Shown here in pieces: positions 26,321-35,698 of a stretch of 64,000 nucleotides of DNA (positions within the stretch are counted from its first letter, which is position 1; every line of letters starts with the position of its first letter). A program made the translations under genes and the position numbers. The notes under the pieces were generated by a model that saw only the letters and a program-made list of their open reading frames with translations, did not search any database and was not told the DNA's origin. The DNA is taken from positions 372,001-436,000 of the forward strand of contig NZ_CP150302.1 of assembly GCF_038051945.1 (NCBI RefSeq). Reading direction: 5' to 3'. This DNA comes from Paenibacillus sp. FSL H3-0469. GTDB taxonomy: Bacteria > Bacillota > Bacilli > Paenibacillales > Paenibacillaceae.

Positions 26321-27160
26321 CTATCTCGTACTGCTCCGGTAAGCAGAAGGGGATACGCCGGTCGACTTCTTGAACACCTTGGAAAAGTGGGCCAGCTCCA
26401 TGCCGACCTGCTCGGCGATACTTGAGATGCTGAAATCGGTGTAGGAGAGCTGCCTCTTGGCCAGCTCCATCCGTTTCAGCTGGACATACTGCATCGGCGG
26501 AACACCGATGAATTTCTTGAAGTAGGGAATGAAATAGTTCGGGTGCAGATGGACCCGCTCTGCCAGCTCCTCCACCGTCAGCGGCCGCATTAGCCGTTGA
26601 TCGATGTAGCCCAGCACATTTGCCAGCTTACCCTGGTCGCTTGTATGCGTCAGATCGTCAAGGAAATTGCTGTAGCCTCCAGATTCCAGACAGAGGGACA
26701 GCAGTGTAAGCAGCGCGGCCTGCGTCCGAAGGGTAGCGAGGAAGCCGGTATCCTGAAACCAATCAATCATCTCCGCGAACATCGTCCGGGTGGCCTCCGG
26801 GTCAGGCACATCACAGATATAGAGCTTATTCGCTGAATGAAACAGCGGCCATTCCCCAATCTTCGCATCGAAGTGGCAATAGTAGCGTGTATAAGGATCA
26901 CTACGTGAAGTATCTGTAGTCTGGGTGGAACCGGCGGGCATAATCATCAGCTGTCCGGGTCTCGGATAGTACGCCACTCCGTTGATAATCACCTTGCCTT
27001 CGCCGGAATCAATGTAGTAGAGCCGGTTGAAGGCAGGGGTCTCATTCGTCCGGTTCCAGCCCGGGTATCTGCTGGTTAACTGGGCATGGGTAACGGTAAC
27101 CGTCAGGTTGTGCAGCAGGCGTCCGGTCAAATTGCCATTGCCTTTCGCAGTCATATTCAT
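26321..27160 (-). CDS. AraC family transcriptional regulator
   Basis: A 279-residue regulator with an N-terminal cupin sensor (DSGEGKVIINGVAYYPRPGQLMI) and two C-terminal HTH motifs (LAERVHLHPNYFIPYFKKF and IAEQVGMELAHFSKVFKK). AAGGAG precedes the start. It diverges from the Gfo/Idh/MocA operon at 27320 with 159 bases between, so it probably controls that operon in response to a sugar. Confidence 0.9.
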   Translation of the reverse strand: MNMTAKGNGNLTGRLLHNLTVTVTHAQLTSRYPGWNRTNETPAFNRLYYIDSGEGKVIINGVAYYPRPGQLMIMPAGSTQTTDTSRSDPYTRYYCHFDAKIGEWPLFHSANKLYICDVPDPEATRTMFAEMIDWFQDTGFLATLRTQAALLTLLSLCLESGGYSNFLDDLTHTSDQGKLANVLGYIDQRLMRPLTVEELAERVHLHPNYFIPYFKKFIGVPPMQYVQLKRMELAKRQLSYTDFSISSIAEQVGMELAHFSKVFKKSTGVSPSAYRSSTR

Positions 27161-27319
27161 ATCAGGACTCCTTCAAATAAGGCTATAAAGCTATTATAAC
27201 GCTTTCATTTATCCAATGCATCTTATTATTATACAAATATACCTTAATTACAGTCATGGTCACCACCGGCAAATAGGGTTATCCTCATATCATAAACTGT
27301 TTCAGGAAGGGACTGGGAG

Positions 27320-28483
27320 ATGGATAAGGTACGATTTGGAATTATTGGAGTAGGCAATATGGGGCGGACCCATGCACAGAGTCTGCTGAGTGATATTAAG
27401 GGAGCTGAGCTTACAGCGGTATGCGACAGCAGCCCTGAGCGGCTGGATTGGGCAGAGGAGCATTTGCCGGATAGCGTGCAGCGCTTTTTGTCGCCGGAGG
27501 AGCTGTTCAAGTCCGGGATCATTGATGCGGTGATGATTGCCACCCCGCATTATGACCATCCGCCGCTCGCGATCGAAGCGCTGGGCTACGGGCTGCATGT
27601 ATTGATTGAGAAGCCCGCAGGCGTGTATACGAAGGCAGTACAGGAGATGAATGACGCCGCAGCGAAGTCTGACCGCAAGTTTGGCATTATGTATAACCAG
27701 CGGACTAACCCGCTCTATCAGAAGCTGAGAGACTTGATCCAGTCCGGGGAGCTGGGGGAGATCCGGCGTACGAACTGGATTATCACCAATTGGTACCGCT
27801 CTCAGAGCTACTATGATTCCGGCGGCTGGCGGGCAACCTGGGGCGGGGAAGGCGGCGGGGTACTGCTGAACCAGGACCCGCACCAGCTTGATCTCTGGCA
27901 GTGGACCACCGGGATGATGCCTAAGCGGGTACGCGCTTTTTGCCAGTTCGGGAAGTACCGGAATATCGAGGTGGAGGATGATGTCACCGCTTATGTGGAA
28001 TATGAGAACGGTGCAACCGGGCTGTTCATCACCACTACAGGCGAAGCGCCAGGGACCAACCGGTTCGAGATTACAGGCGACAACGGGAAAATCGTTATTG
28101 AAGACGGCAAGCTGACCTTCTTCCGCCTTCGCACTCCTGAGCCGCAGTTCAATGCGGAATATACCGGAGGGTTCGGAGCACCGGAGTGCTGGAAATGCGA
28201 GATTCCGGTGGACTCGGGGAATGGAGAGCAGCATAAGGGGATTCTGCGCAACTTCACCAATGCGATTCTGCATGAGGAGCCGCTGCTGGCTCCGGGGGAA
28301 GAGGGCATTCACGGCCTGACTCTGTCGAATGCGATGTATCTGTCCGCATGGACCGACGACTGGGTGGACCTGCCGATCGACAGTGAGCTGTTCTATGAGA
28401 AGCTGATGGAGCAGGTGGAGAATTCTACTTTTCAGAAAGCGCCGGTCAGCCAGAAAGCCCTGGATGTATCGGGCACCCACTAG
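27320..28483 (+). CDS. Gfo/Idh/MocA family oxidoreductase (1 of 3)
   Basis: A 387-residue NAD(P)-dependent sugar dehydrogenase. The Rossmann motif GIIGVGNMGRTHAQ lies at residues 6-19, and the family motif is EKPAGVY (about 97-103). The catalytic region GGGVLLNQDPHQLDLWQW carries the Asp/His pair. First gene of a four-gene catabolic cluster. The exact substrate is not predictable; inositol, levoglucosan and 3-keto-glycoside pathways use such enzymes. RBS GGGACTGGGAG. Confidence 0.88.
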   Translation: MDKVRFGIIGVGNMGRTHAQSLLSDIKGAELTAVCDSSPERLDWAEEHLPDSVQRFLSPEELFKSGIIDAVMIATPHYDHPPLAIEALGYGLHVLIEKPAGVYTKAVQEMNDAAAKSDRKFGIMYNQRTNPLYQKLRDLIQSGELGEIRRTNWIITNWYRSQSYYDSGGWRATWGGEGGGVLLNQDPHQLDLWQWTTGMMPKRVRAFCQFGKYRNIEVEDDVTAYVEYENGATGLFITTTGEAPGTNRFEITGDNGKIVIEDGKLTFFRLRTPEPQFNAEYTGGFGAPECWKCEIPVDSGNGEQHKGILRNFTNAILHEEPLLAPGEEGIHGLTLSNAMYLSAWTDDWVDLPIDSELFYEKLMEQVENSTFQKAPVSQKALDVSGTH

Positions 28484-28535
28484 ACTAACCTTACTCTCTT
28501 ACGCAACTCAAACTTATCTAGGAGTGATGAATGCA

Positions 28536-29312
28536 ATGAACCGTTCAACAATTGCCGCCCAAATGTATACCCTGCGAGAATATACCCAGACGCCGGAAGC
28601 CTTGCGGGAGAGCCTGCGGAAGGTGAGCAGCATCGGGTACCAGGCTGTCCAGATCTCCGGGATCGGTCCGATGGACCCTAAGCTGGTGAAGGAATATGCG
28701 GATGAATTTAATCTGAAAATATGTGCGACGCATGTTCCCTGGGACCGGCTGGTGAATGATCTGGATGCGCTCGCTGCCGAGCATAAGCTGTGGGACTGCA
28801 AATACATCGGTCTTGGTTCACTGCCAGGGGAATACCAGACCAGTCAGGAAGGCTATCGTACCTTCACCAAACTGGCTTCAGGCATTGCGCGTACGCTTAA
28901 GGAAAAGCATGGCCTGCAATTTGTGTATCATAATCATGATTTTGAATTTGAACGGTTTGACGGTCTGACCGGCATGGAAGTGATGCTGAAGGAGAGTGAT
29001 CCGGAGGTCTTCGGGTTCGAGCTGGATCTGTACTGGGTGCAGGCCGGAGGCGGAGATCCTGTAGAGTGGATTCATAAAGTGGAAGGCAGAATGCAAGCTG
29101 TGCATTTCAAGGATATGGCGATTCTGAACAAGAAGCCTGTGTTCGCCGAGATCGGCGAAGGCAATATGAACTATGGAGCGATTATTGAGGCTTGCCGCAA
29201 GACAGGTGTGGAGTGGCATATCGTGGAGCAGGATGTGTGCCAGCGTGATCCGTTCGAGAGCCTGGAGATCAGTCTCCGGAATCTGCATTCCAGATTGGAG
29301 GTGAAAGCATGA
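28536..29312 (+). CDS. Sugar phosphate isomerase/epimerase, xylose isomerase-like
   Basis: A TIM-barrel isomerase of about 258 residues in the AP endonuclease 2/IolE-IolI family. Metal ligands are visible in YHNHDFEFER, ELDLYWVQAGG, AVHFKDM and EIGEGNMNY. The start is ambiguous: ATG 28536 lies about ten bases after AGGAGTG, ATG 28527 almost touches it. The gene overlaps the next dehydrogenase by four bases. The cluster suggests sequential oxidation and isomerisation of a sugar or inositol. Confidence 0.87.
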   Translation: MNRSTIAAQMYTLREYTQTPEALRESLRKVSSIGYQAVQISGIGPMDPKLVKEYADEFNLKICATHVPWDRLVNDLDALAAEHKLWDCKYIGLGSLPGEYQTSQEGYRTFTKLASGIARTLKEKHGLQFVYHNHDFEFERFDGLTGMEVMLKESDPEVFGFELDLYWVQAGGGDPVEWIHKVEGRMQAVHFKDMAILNKKPVFAEIGEGNMNYGAIIEACRKTGVEWHIVEQDVCQRDPFESLEISLRNLHSRLEVKA

Positions 29313-30397
29313 GCCGCAAGGATGGAATGATGTATGCTCCGGTACATGAGGCGAAGCCTGTGGTGGGACCGGGTGAATTCGTAATCGCAGCGCTGGCATT
29401 GGATCATGGGCATATCTATGGAATGTGCAACGGACTGGTAGAAGCGGGAGCCGAGCTGAAGTGGGTATACGATCCTGACCCCGAGAAGGTAAAAGCGTTC
29501 CAGAACAAGTATCCCGGCGTCAGAGCCGCACGCTCTGCTGAAGAGATTCTTGAAGATCCTGAGGTCCGGCTCGTAGCAGCAGCGGCCGTTCCTTCGGAGC
29601 GTGGTCCGCTCGGTCTGCGGGTGATGGCACACGGGAAGGATTATTTCACGGACAAATCTCCGTTTACTTCTCTGGACCAGCTCGCAGCAGCACGCCTTCA
29701 AGTGGAGAAGACGGGACGGAAATACATGACGTACTACAGTGAGAGACTGCATGTAGAGAGCGCTGTTTATGCCGGTCAGCTGGTGCAGCAGGGGGCGATT
29801 GGCCGCGTGCTTCAGGTGATGGGGCTGGGGCCGCACCGGTTAAATGCACCCAGCCGGCCGGAATGGTTCTTCCAGCGTGACAAATACGGCGGCATTCTCT
29901 GTGACATCGGCAGCCATCAGATTGAACAGTTCCTCTTCTACGCGGGCTGCCGTGATGCCAAGGTGCTGCACAGCAAGGTCGCCAACTACAACAATCCGGC
30001 TTACCCGGAGCTGGAGGATTACGGGGATGCTACACTGGTTGGGGACAATGGGGCTACGCAGTATTTTCGTGTGGACTGGTTCACTCCTGCAGGGCTGGGG
30101 ACCTGGGGCGACGGACGGACGATCATTCTCGGTACGGAAGGCTATATTGAACTGCGCAAATACAGCGATATCGGCCGCTCCAGCACCCCGGATCATGTCT
30201 TCTGGGTAGACGGTGAGGGCGAGCATTATGAGCATGTAGCCGGGAAGATTGGCTTCCCGTTCTTCGGTGAGCTGATTCTGGACTGTCTGGAACGGACGGA
30301 GAAGGCGATGACCCAGGAGCATGCGTTCAAGGCGGCTGAGCTGTGTCTGGAAGCGCAGCGGCAAGCGGTGAATCTGACCCCGGATACGCTTAAATAG
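29309..30397 (+). CDS. Gfo/Idh/MocA family oxidoreductase (2 of 3)
   Basis: A 362-residue family member with a less typical dinucleotide motif (IAALALDHGHIYGMCNGL) instead of GxGxxG. It has the family DKSPF in place of EKP, and GGILCDIGSHQIEQFL as active-site region. Translational overlap with the isomerase. The departure in the nucleotide loop suggests a specialised clade, not a dead gene, because the reading frame and motif order are intact. Confidence 0.85.
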   Translation: MSRKDGMMYAPVHEAKPVVGPGEFVIAALALDHGHIYGMCNGLVEAGAELKWVYDPDPEKVKAFQNKYPGVRAARSAEEILEDPEVRLVAAAAVPSERGPLGLRVMAHGKDYFTDKSPFTSLDQLAAARLQVEKTGRKYMTYYSERLHVESAVYAGQLVQQGAIGRVLQVMGLGPHRLNAPSRPEWFFQRDKYGGILCDIGSHQIEQFLFYAGCRDAKVLHSKVANYNNPAYPELEDYGDATLVGDNGATQYFRVDWFTPAGLGTWGDGRTIILGTEGYIELRKYSDIGRSSTPDHVFWVDGEGEHYEHVAGKIGFPFFGELILDCLERTEKAMTQEHAFKAAELCLEAQRQAVNLTPDTLK

Positions 30398-30435
30398 GTG
30401 CAGGACAGCTAGCAGAAGATCGGAAGGTGGTTAAG

Positions 30436-31452
30436 ATGAATACTAATGGAGCAGCGATTATCGGCTGCGGGGCGATTGCCCCGCTGCATGCCAGAGCCAT
30501 TGCTTCCACCCGGAATGCGCGGCTGGTAGCCGTGGTGGACAGTGACCCTGTTCAGGCAGCACAGTCTGCTCAGGATTACGAATGTGAAGGACTGACAGAT
30601 TACAGGGAGCTGCTGGAGCGAGCAGATATCAGCATCGTCCATCTGTGCACGCCGCATCATCTGCATGCCGGAATGGCGGTGGAGCTGCTGAAGGCCGGCA
30701 AGCATGTGCTGACCGAGAAACCTATGGCGCTGGATGTGCCTTCTGCCCGCTTAATGCAGGAGGCGGCGGAGCATTCTGCGGGACAACTGGGTGTAGTATT
30801 CCAGAACCGCTATAATGAACCTTCGGTGCGGATCAGACAAGTGATTGATTCCGGCAGCCTGGGCAATCTCCTCTGCATGAAGGGCCTGGTGACCTGGACC
30901 CGGACGGAGGAGTACTACACGAACAGTCCCTGGAGAGGCCGCTGGGCTACGGAAGGCGGAGGGGTATTGATCAATCAGGCTATCCATACCCTGGATCTGC
31001 TGCAATGGTTCGGCGGTGACATTGATTCCGTGAAAGGCAGTGTCAGCATTGATGTGCTGAACGATGTCATTGAGGTCGAAGACAGCGCGCATGCGTGTAT
31101 CGACTTCAAGAACAAAGTGCGCGGACTCTTCTACGGGACCAATGCGTATCAGGCTAATTCACCGGTGGAGCTGGAGCTGGTCTTCGAGCAAGGGACTCTG
31201 CAGCAGCGCCGGGACAGCCTCTATCTGTGGAAGAATGGTCAGGAGACGCTGCTCTATGAGCCGCAGAGCATCAGCAGCGGAGGGAAATCCTACTGGGGCA
31301 GCGGACATTCACGGTTAATTCATGACTTCTACGACCATATCCGTGAAGGCCGCAGGTTCTGGATTGACGGTGCGGAGGGCATCAAGGCGCTCACTCTGAT
31401 TGCAGAGATCTATAAGTCCTCGGGGAGCCGGAATCTGGTTCCTCAGGTCTAG
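30436..31452 (+). CDS. Gfo/Idh/MocA family oxidoreductase (3 of 3)
   Basis: A 338-residue dehydrogenase: AIIGCGAIAPLHARA, TEKPMALD, and GGGVLINQAIHTLDLLQW with the usual catalytic His. The start at ATG 30436 has GGAAGG eight bases upstream; a GTG nine bases earlier overlaps that site. Last gene of the cluster, followed by a hairpin at 31482-31521. Confidence 0.88.
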   Translation: MNTNGAAIIGCGAIAPLHARAIASTRNARLVAVVDSDPVQAAQSAQDYECEGLTDYRELLERADISIVHLCTPHHLHAGMAVELLKAGKHVLTEKPMALDVPSARLMQEAAEHSAGQLGVVFQNRYNEPSVRIRQVIDSGSLGNLLCMKGLVTWTRTEEYYTNSPWRGRWATEGGGVLINQAIHTLDLLQWFGGDIDSVKGSVSIDVLNDVIEVEDSAHACIDFKNKVRGLFYGTNAYQANSPVELELVFEQGTLQQRRDSLYLWKNGQETLLYEPQSISSGGKSYWGSGHSRLIHDFYDHIREGRRFWIDGAEGIKALTLIAEIYKSSGSRNLVPQV

Positions 31453-31481
31453 TATTCATCAACTGGCTGATGCCGGAATAT

Positions 31482-31526
31482 AGGCTGTCTCTTAGGCAGA
31501 GTTTTGCTTAAGGGATAGCCTTATTT
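31482..31526 (+). terminator. Hairpin ending the Gfo/Idh/MocA operon
   Basis: AGGCTGTCTCTTA pairs with TAAGGGATAGCCT (two G-U pairs). The T tract is weak. It may serve the convergent TetR gene too. Confidence 0.55.
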
Positions 31527-31536
31527 GTGTTAGCCG

Positions 31537-32097
31537 TTATAGCTTAATCGCAAGCCAGCAAGCTTCAATGGTCTGCTGAATCTGCTGTTCGTTAAGCGGA
31601 TACTTTCCGTCCAAATAGCCTTTGATCACAGCAATTAATATTCCGTAGATCAGCTGATAGCACAGGCATACATTCATTTCCCGGATGATTCCCTGCCGCT
31701 GGCCTTCTTCAATGATGGAGAAAATCTCTAAGGTGGAGGGAGCGGGTGTGTTCCGCAAATCCTCTGAAATATAGGGCGAAGAGCAATAGTTCTCTGTGAA
31801 ATCAACCTCTTTGGGGTAGTGAAGCGAGTAGGTGGCTGTATTCTTCAGGAGACTCTTCACACGCTCGTAGATTGTTAACCCGGGATCATAGCCGTTCATG
31901 ACGAACTCATTTTTATGTATGCGGACCTTTTGGTACAGCTCATTGACCAGTTGCTCTTTGTTCTCAAAATAGTGGTAGAATGTGCTGGAGCCGACATTGG
32001 CTCTCTTGAATATTTTGGCAAAAGTAACAGATTGTAAGCCCTCTTCAGTAATCAAATCAAGGGTTGCCTGAAGAATATCATCGCGTTTACCCATCAT
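31537..32097 (-). CDS. TetR family transcriptional regulator
   Basis: A 186-residue repressor: N-terminal HTH (FAKIFKRANVGSSTFYHYFENKEQLVNELY) and an all-helical ligand domain. It is monocistronic. Two palindromes in the 350-base upstream gap (32166-32177 and 32315-32330) share the GAATA/TATTC core and could be its operators. The target may be itself and/or the gene to the right, msrA. Confidence 0.88.
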   Translation of the reverse strand: MMGKRDDILQATLDLITEEGLQSVTFAKIFKRANVGSSTFYHYFENKEQLVNELYQKVRIHKNEFVMNGYDPGLTIYERVKSLLKNTATYSLHYPKEVDFTENYCSSPYISEDLRNTPAPSTLEIFSIIEEGQRQGIIREMNVCLCYQLIYGILIAVIKGYLDGKYPLNEQQIQQTIEACWLAIKL

Positions 32098-32165
32098 TAC
32101 ACCTCATTAGCGGAAAAATCATTCTATAAAATAGTACATCCCCTGCAAGGAATTGTCAATTAACA

Positions 32166-32177
32166 GAATATGTATTC
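32166..32177. promoter_or_regulatory. Palindrome GAATA-TG-TATTC, possible TetR operator
   Basis: A 12-base inverted repeat 69 bases upstream of the TetR start. It shares the half-site GAATA with the larger palindrome at 32315. The gap 32098-32451 is AT-rich and otherwise gene-free. Confidence 0.4.
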
Positions 32178-32314
32178 CGCCTTAAAGTATCAAAAAGATA
32201 GATTTTGTGGTGAAACAGACAATAGAAAAGCTATATTCTAGTCATTATTCTGCAAAAAGGAATTTCCATTCCGAACATACTTGAAGTTTAATTATTCTCT
32301 TTCTGAACTATCAA

Positions 32315-32330
32315 TAGAATAAATATTCTA
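32315..32330. promoter_or_regulatory. Palindrome TAGAATA-AA-TATTCTA, possible TetR operator
   Basis: A 16-base perfect inverted repeat about midway between the TetR and msrA genes, with the same core as 32166-32177. Confidence 0.45.
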
Positions 32331-32451
32331 TTTCTAAAGTTTATCTATGGGCAATCAGTCCTAGCGATCAAATTGACTTTCAGGTTATTAGGCTTTATCT
32401 TCAGTACAGGATGTAACATGAGTCACTAGATGAGAGACAGGGAGTGGGAGG

Positions 32452-32973
32452 ATGGCTATGGAACAGGCAATGTTTGCCGGAGGCTGCTTCTGGTGTATGG
32501 TTACACCGTTCGAAGAGCTGCCCGGCATTCACGGAATTGTATCAGGTTACGCCGGAGGAACGGTAGATAACCCTACTTATGAGCAGGTGAAGACAGGGAC
32601 AACCGGTCACTACGAGGTAGTGCAGATCACTTATGATCCGGAATTATTCCCTTATGAGCGTCTGCTTGAGCTATTCTGGCCGCAGATTGACCCGACGGAT
32701 GACGGCGGACAGTTTCAGGACCGGGGAACGCAGTACCGCACGGCGGTATTCTATTATACGGAAGAGCAGCGGCTGGCTGCACTGGCTTCCCGGGAGCAGG
32801 TGGCGGTTAGCGGCCGTTTCGAGCTTCCGGTAGTGACAGAGATTCTGCCTGCGCCGGTGTTTTATCCGGCAGAAGACTATCATCAGGACTATCACAAGAA
32901 GAATCCGAAGCACTATAAAGAGGACCGCGAGCAGTCCGGGCGGGATACCTTTATTTCGCAGCATTGGGAGTAG
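32452..32973 (+). CDS. msrA: Peptide methionine-S-sulfoxide reductase
   Basis: A 173-residue MsrA with the catalytic GGCFWC motif (Cys about 12 and 15). The family stretches GYAGGTVDNPTYEQV, HYEVVQITYDP, DRGTQYRTAVFY and EDYHQDYHKKNP are present. It repairs oxidised methionine (S-epimer) in the cytoplasm using thioredoxin. ATG 32452 directly abuts a GGAGG, so ATG 32458 may be the real start. Terminator follows. Confidence 0.95.
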   Translation: MAMEQAMFAGGCFWCMVTPFEELPGIHGIVSGYAGGTVDNPTYEQVKTGTTGHYEVVQITYDPELFPYERLLELFWPQIDPTDDGGQFQDRGTQYRTAVFYYTEEQRLAALASREQVAVSGRFELPVVTEILPAPVFYPAEDYHQDYHKKNPKHYKEDREQSGRDTFISQHWE

Positions 32974-32994
32974 CGAATAAGATGTTGAAGCGTA

Positions 32995-33038
32995 AAAAAG
33001 CCTTTAATAACCAGGCGTCTGGGAATTAAGGGCTTTTT
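32995..33038 (+). terminator. msrA terminator
   Basis: AAAAAGCCTTTAAT pairs with ATTAAGGGCTTTTT. Confidence 0.85.
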
Positions 33039-33176
33039 GCTATTTTTGCAGCACCAAACCAAAATATGGGAACCAAAATCCGAAATTCTGTGCCTACTAA
33101 ATAGTTACCAGAGCTACTATAATCATATTTGTAAACGGATACAGAAATGCCAATATCATTCAGGAGGAATGTTAGG

Positions 33177-34547
33177 ATGTCCAAAAAATGGCTAATGACG
33201 ATGCTTGCGTTCGTGCTTCTGCTCTCATGCCTGCCCTTGTTCAATTCCAAAGCAGCCGCTGCAGACTTTACCCAAGGAGTAGACCTGTCGGGAACCTCGG
33301 CAACCATCTGGTTCAAATCTTCAGTCAATACGAGCTGGACCGATGTGCATTACAAAGTAAATTCAGGTACCCAGCTTAACTACCGTATGACTTATAACAA
33401 CAGTAAAGCGCGTTATGAGCAGGTGGTTACAGGAATCGCCAGCGGCACAGCACTTTCTTACTTCTTCACCTACAACAACGGCACTCCGGCTTACGACACT
33501 AGCTGGTTTAGCTACACTGCCGGAACTGCGCCAACAACCGGGCCGACAACTCCGCCGTCAGGCTCTTCAGGCTCCATTTATTCCATTGCTGCTTCTTCAA
33601 TCCCGACACCGCCTGCAGGCTCTGTCTCCGTCAAGGTCATGAACGGAACAGGCGGCGCTTATCCTGACAGCCAGATCTACTGGGGGGTGCTCGGCATCAA
33701 CCCGGCCAATGGCAAATGGAGTTATCTGGACCTGAATGGCAATCTCATTCCGATCTCGAATGCGCTGAACAATGCTTCCGGCCATCTGACCAAGAGTGGT
33801 GTGAATTATGCTAATATCTATCACACGATTAATCAGGCTTCCTGGGTTACACTGCCCAAAATTACCTCCGGCCGCATGTTCCTCAGTGTAGGCACGCCGC
33901 TGTACATCAAGACCTATGACGACGGCTTTGCCGGACCGGATATCGATAATCCGACTGATCCTAACCGTAATCTCTATTTCGACTTCGTTGAATTCACGGT
34001 GGATGCTACAGGCTATCATGGCAATACCACCCGTGTAGATGCTTTCGGCTTCCCGATCCAGCACCGGCTGGTCGGCTTGTCCGGCGGTTATGACAAGACG
34101 GTAGGCGAACTGGAATCGGAGACGCGGGCCGGGATTTTCACCAAATACCAGAATGAAGTTCCTGCGGCCTTCAAATCGCTGGCAACCGATCAGGCGCCTT
34201 ACCGGATTATTGCTCCAGTCCATGGATCCTTCAAAGCCGGTGGAGCCAATGCGAATTACTTCGCAGGGTATTCCAGCTATAGCACCCAGGATATTCTGCG
34301 CAATGACGGTTCGCTAATCGATGCCGCCACTTCCGCTGCGATCAACCGCCATGTCTACACCACCAGTAACTGGAACAACGTAGCGAACTATTACAATGCG
34401 GCTCCCGCCAACTTTTATGCAAAATTCTGGCATGATCACAGCATCAGCGGACTGGCATACGGCTTCCCGTATGACGATGTGAACGGCCAAGCAGCCTACC
34501 TGGAAGTTGGTGACCCTAAGGGCTTGATTATCCGCGTGGCTTGGTAA
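33177..34547 (+). CDS. Secreted GH64 beta-1,3-glucanase with N-terminal carbohydrate-binding domain
   Basis: A 456-residue extracellular enzyme. Signal peptide at 1-27 (ending AAAAD), then an 85-residue beta-sandwich resembling CBM56 (ATIWFKSSVNTSWTDVHYKV), a Thr/Pro/Gly/Ser linker (about 115-135) and a GH64 thaumatin-like catalytic domain (VKVMNGTGG, YWGVLGINP, YFDFVEFTVD). GH64 enzymes release laminaripentaose from beta-1,3-glucan such as fungal wall. The start at 33177 has AGGAGG nine bases upstream. The gene ends 20 bases inside the convergent neighbour. Confidence 0.9.
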   Translation: MSKKWLMTMLAFVLLLSCLPLFNSKAAAADFTQGVDLSGTSATIWFKSSVNTSWTDVHYKVNSGTQLNYRMTYNNSKARYEQVVTGIASGTALSYFFTYNNGTPAYDTSWFSYTAGTAPTTGPTTPPSGSSGSIYSIAASSIPTPPAGSVSVKVMNGTGGAYPDSQIYWGVLGINPANGKWSYLDLNGNLIPISNALNNASGHLTKSGVNYANIYHTINQASWVTLPKITSGRMFLSVGTPLYIKTYDDGFAGPDIDNPTDPNRNLYFDFVEFTVDATGYHGNTTRVDAFGFPIQHRLVGLSGGYDKTVGELESETRAGIFTKYQNEVPAAFKSLATDQAPYRIIAPVHGSFKAGGANANYFAGYSSYSTQDILRNDGSLIDAATSAAINRHVYTTSNWNNVANYYNAAPANFYAKFWHDHSISGLAYGFPYDDVNGQAAYLEVGDPKGLIIRVAW

Positions 34548-35583
34548 GCATAGAGCCGATGGTTTCCAGCAGCGCAGCTTCCTCAATCATCAGCAAATGA
34601 GGGGTATCGTGTAGAGAGCCGGTCCTGAATAGAAGCAGGCTGCCGACTCTCTCACACGATTGAAGCTGGGAGTACAGGGAAGGATCATCATCCATTGAAG
34701 GGAAAACTACACTCGCAGGCACGGGCTCATATCCGGCAAAAGCCCATTCAACGATCCGTTCCATCGTTCCAGGATCAAACAGAAAGAAGCGTTCATTCGT
34801 ATTTTGCGTGATGGCTTGACCGTTCTGAAGATAGAGCATGCCATACCCCGGATAATTGTCTTCTTCCTCATACTCATCTTCGTAGTCCCCTTCGTGCGGG
34901 CCCTGTTCCTGTAGCAGCTCCAAGGCTGGATAGGAGAACCGGGCGTACATCTGCGTATCATTCTCCAAGGTGAACAGCTGACGGCCGTCAGGATGCCAAG
35001 CCGGCGCAATATAACATCCCTGCGGGAACATCTCCCTGCTATGTAACCCGTCCTGCTGAATAGATAATTCGTACACAGATATACCATCCTGACCAGCCGC
35101 AAGCTCCAGTGTCACAGCCTCCGCCCCTGGGATATCCATCAGCCGCAGCGCACTGTCACCGAAGGGATCTTCCAAGTCTAGTGAATGTGCTAACGTTCCG
35201 TCCCCGCTATGAAACACCGAAATCCGCAGATGTTCCCCGTCCAGCTTGGCTACAGACCAGATTAGACCCCCATCACGCGAGAAAAGAACACAGACATACG
35301 GCCCGGCTTTGCTCCATAGCAAGCGGCCCGTAAAGTCTCCTGTGCCCATTACCGCATCCTGCATAATGAAAGCCGCCAGCTCCCGCTCAGGATGGAATGA
35401 AAGAGAGTCCAGGTTAAGCGGTTGCAAGTTATAGAGCTGTCCGGCTTCACGAGGCGTGAAGTCCGCATCCAGGCGGTACACTCTGCCTTCTTTGTCATAT
35501 ACAACAACTTCAGTTCCGGCATTGTTCCTTGCGGCGAAGCGATAGTCGCCTATGAGTATTGTGGCGGGATTAAGCAGTATCAT
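34528..35583 (-). CDS. Cytoplasmic protein, probable beta-propeller, unknown function
   Basis: A 351-residue protein without signal or membrane segments. Blade-like words recur (SFHPERELAAFI, LFSRDGGLIWSV, PAWHPDGRQLFTLE), and a very acidic loop lies near 230 (YEDEYEEED). The start at 35583 is set by GGAGGAATATC upstream; the open frame continues about 95 codons further but that part is not protein-like. It overlaps the GH64 gene tail to tail by 20 bases. No specific family recognised. Confidence 0.75.
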   Translation of the reverse strand: MILLNPATILIGDYRFAARNNAGTEVVVYDKEGRVYRLDADFTPREAGQLYNLQPLNLDSLSFHPERELAAFIMQDAVMGTGDFTGRLLWSKAGPYVCVLFSRDGGLIWSVAKLDGEHLRISVFHSGDGTLAHSLDLEDPFGDSALRLMDIPGAEAVTLELAAGQDGISVYELSIQQDGLHSREMFPQGCYIAPAWHPDGRQLFTLENDTQMYARFSYPALELLQEQGPHEGDYEDEYEEEDNYPGYGMLYLQNGQAITQNTNERFFLFDPGTMERIVEWAFAGYEPVPASVVFPSMDDDPSLYSQLQSCERVGSLLLFRTGSLHDTPHLLMIEEAALLETIGSMLTKPRG

Positions 35584-35698
35584 GATATTCCTCCTGCTCC
35601 TCGAATTGCCCTGAATTATAGCATCCTGAGGATGGAAAATAAACAGGAAGAAAGGTATGATAGATAGCAATTGCACACGAAGGGAGCATCCGGAAGAG

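Noticed and set aside
27302..28480. 392-codon minus-strand frame opposite the first Gfo/Idh/MocA gene
   Set aside because: It mirrors the codon pattern of the real gene on the plus strand, which has family motifs and an RBS.
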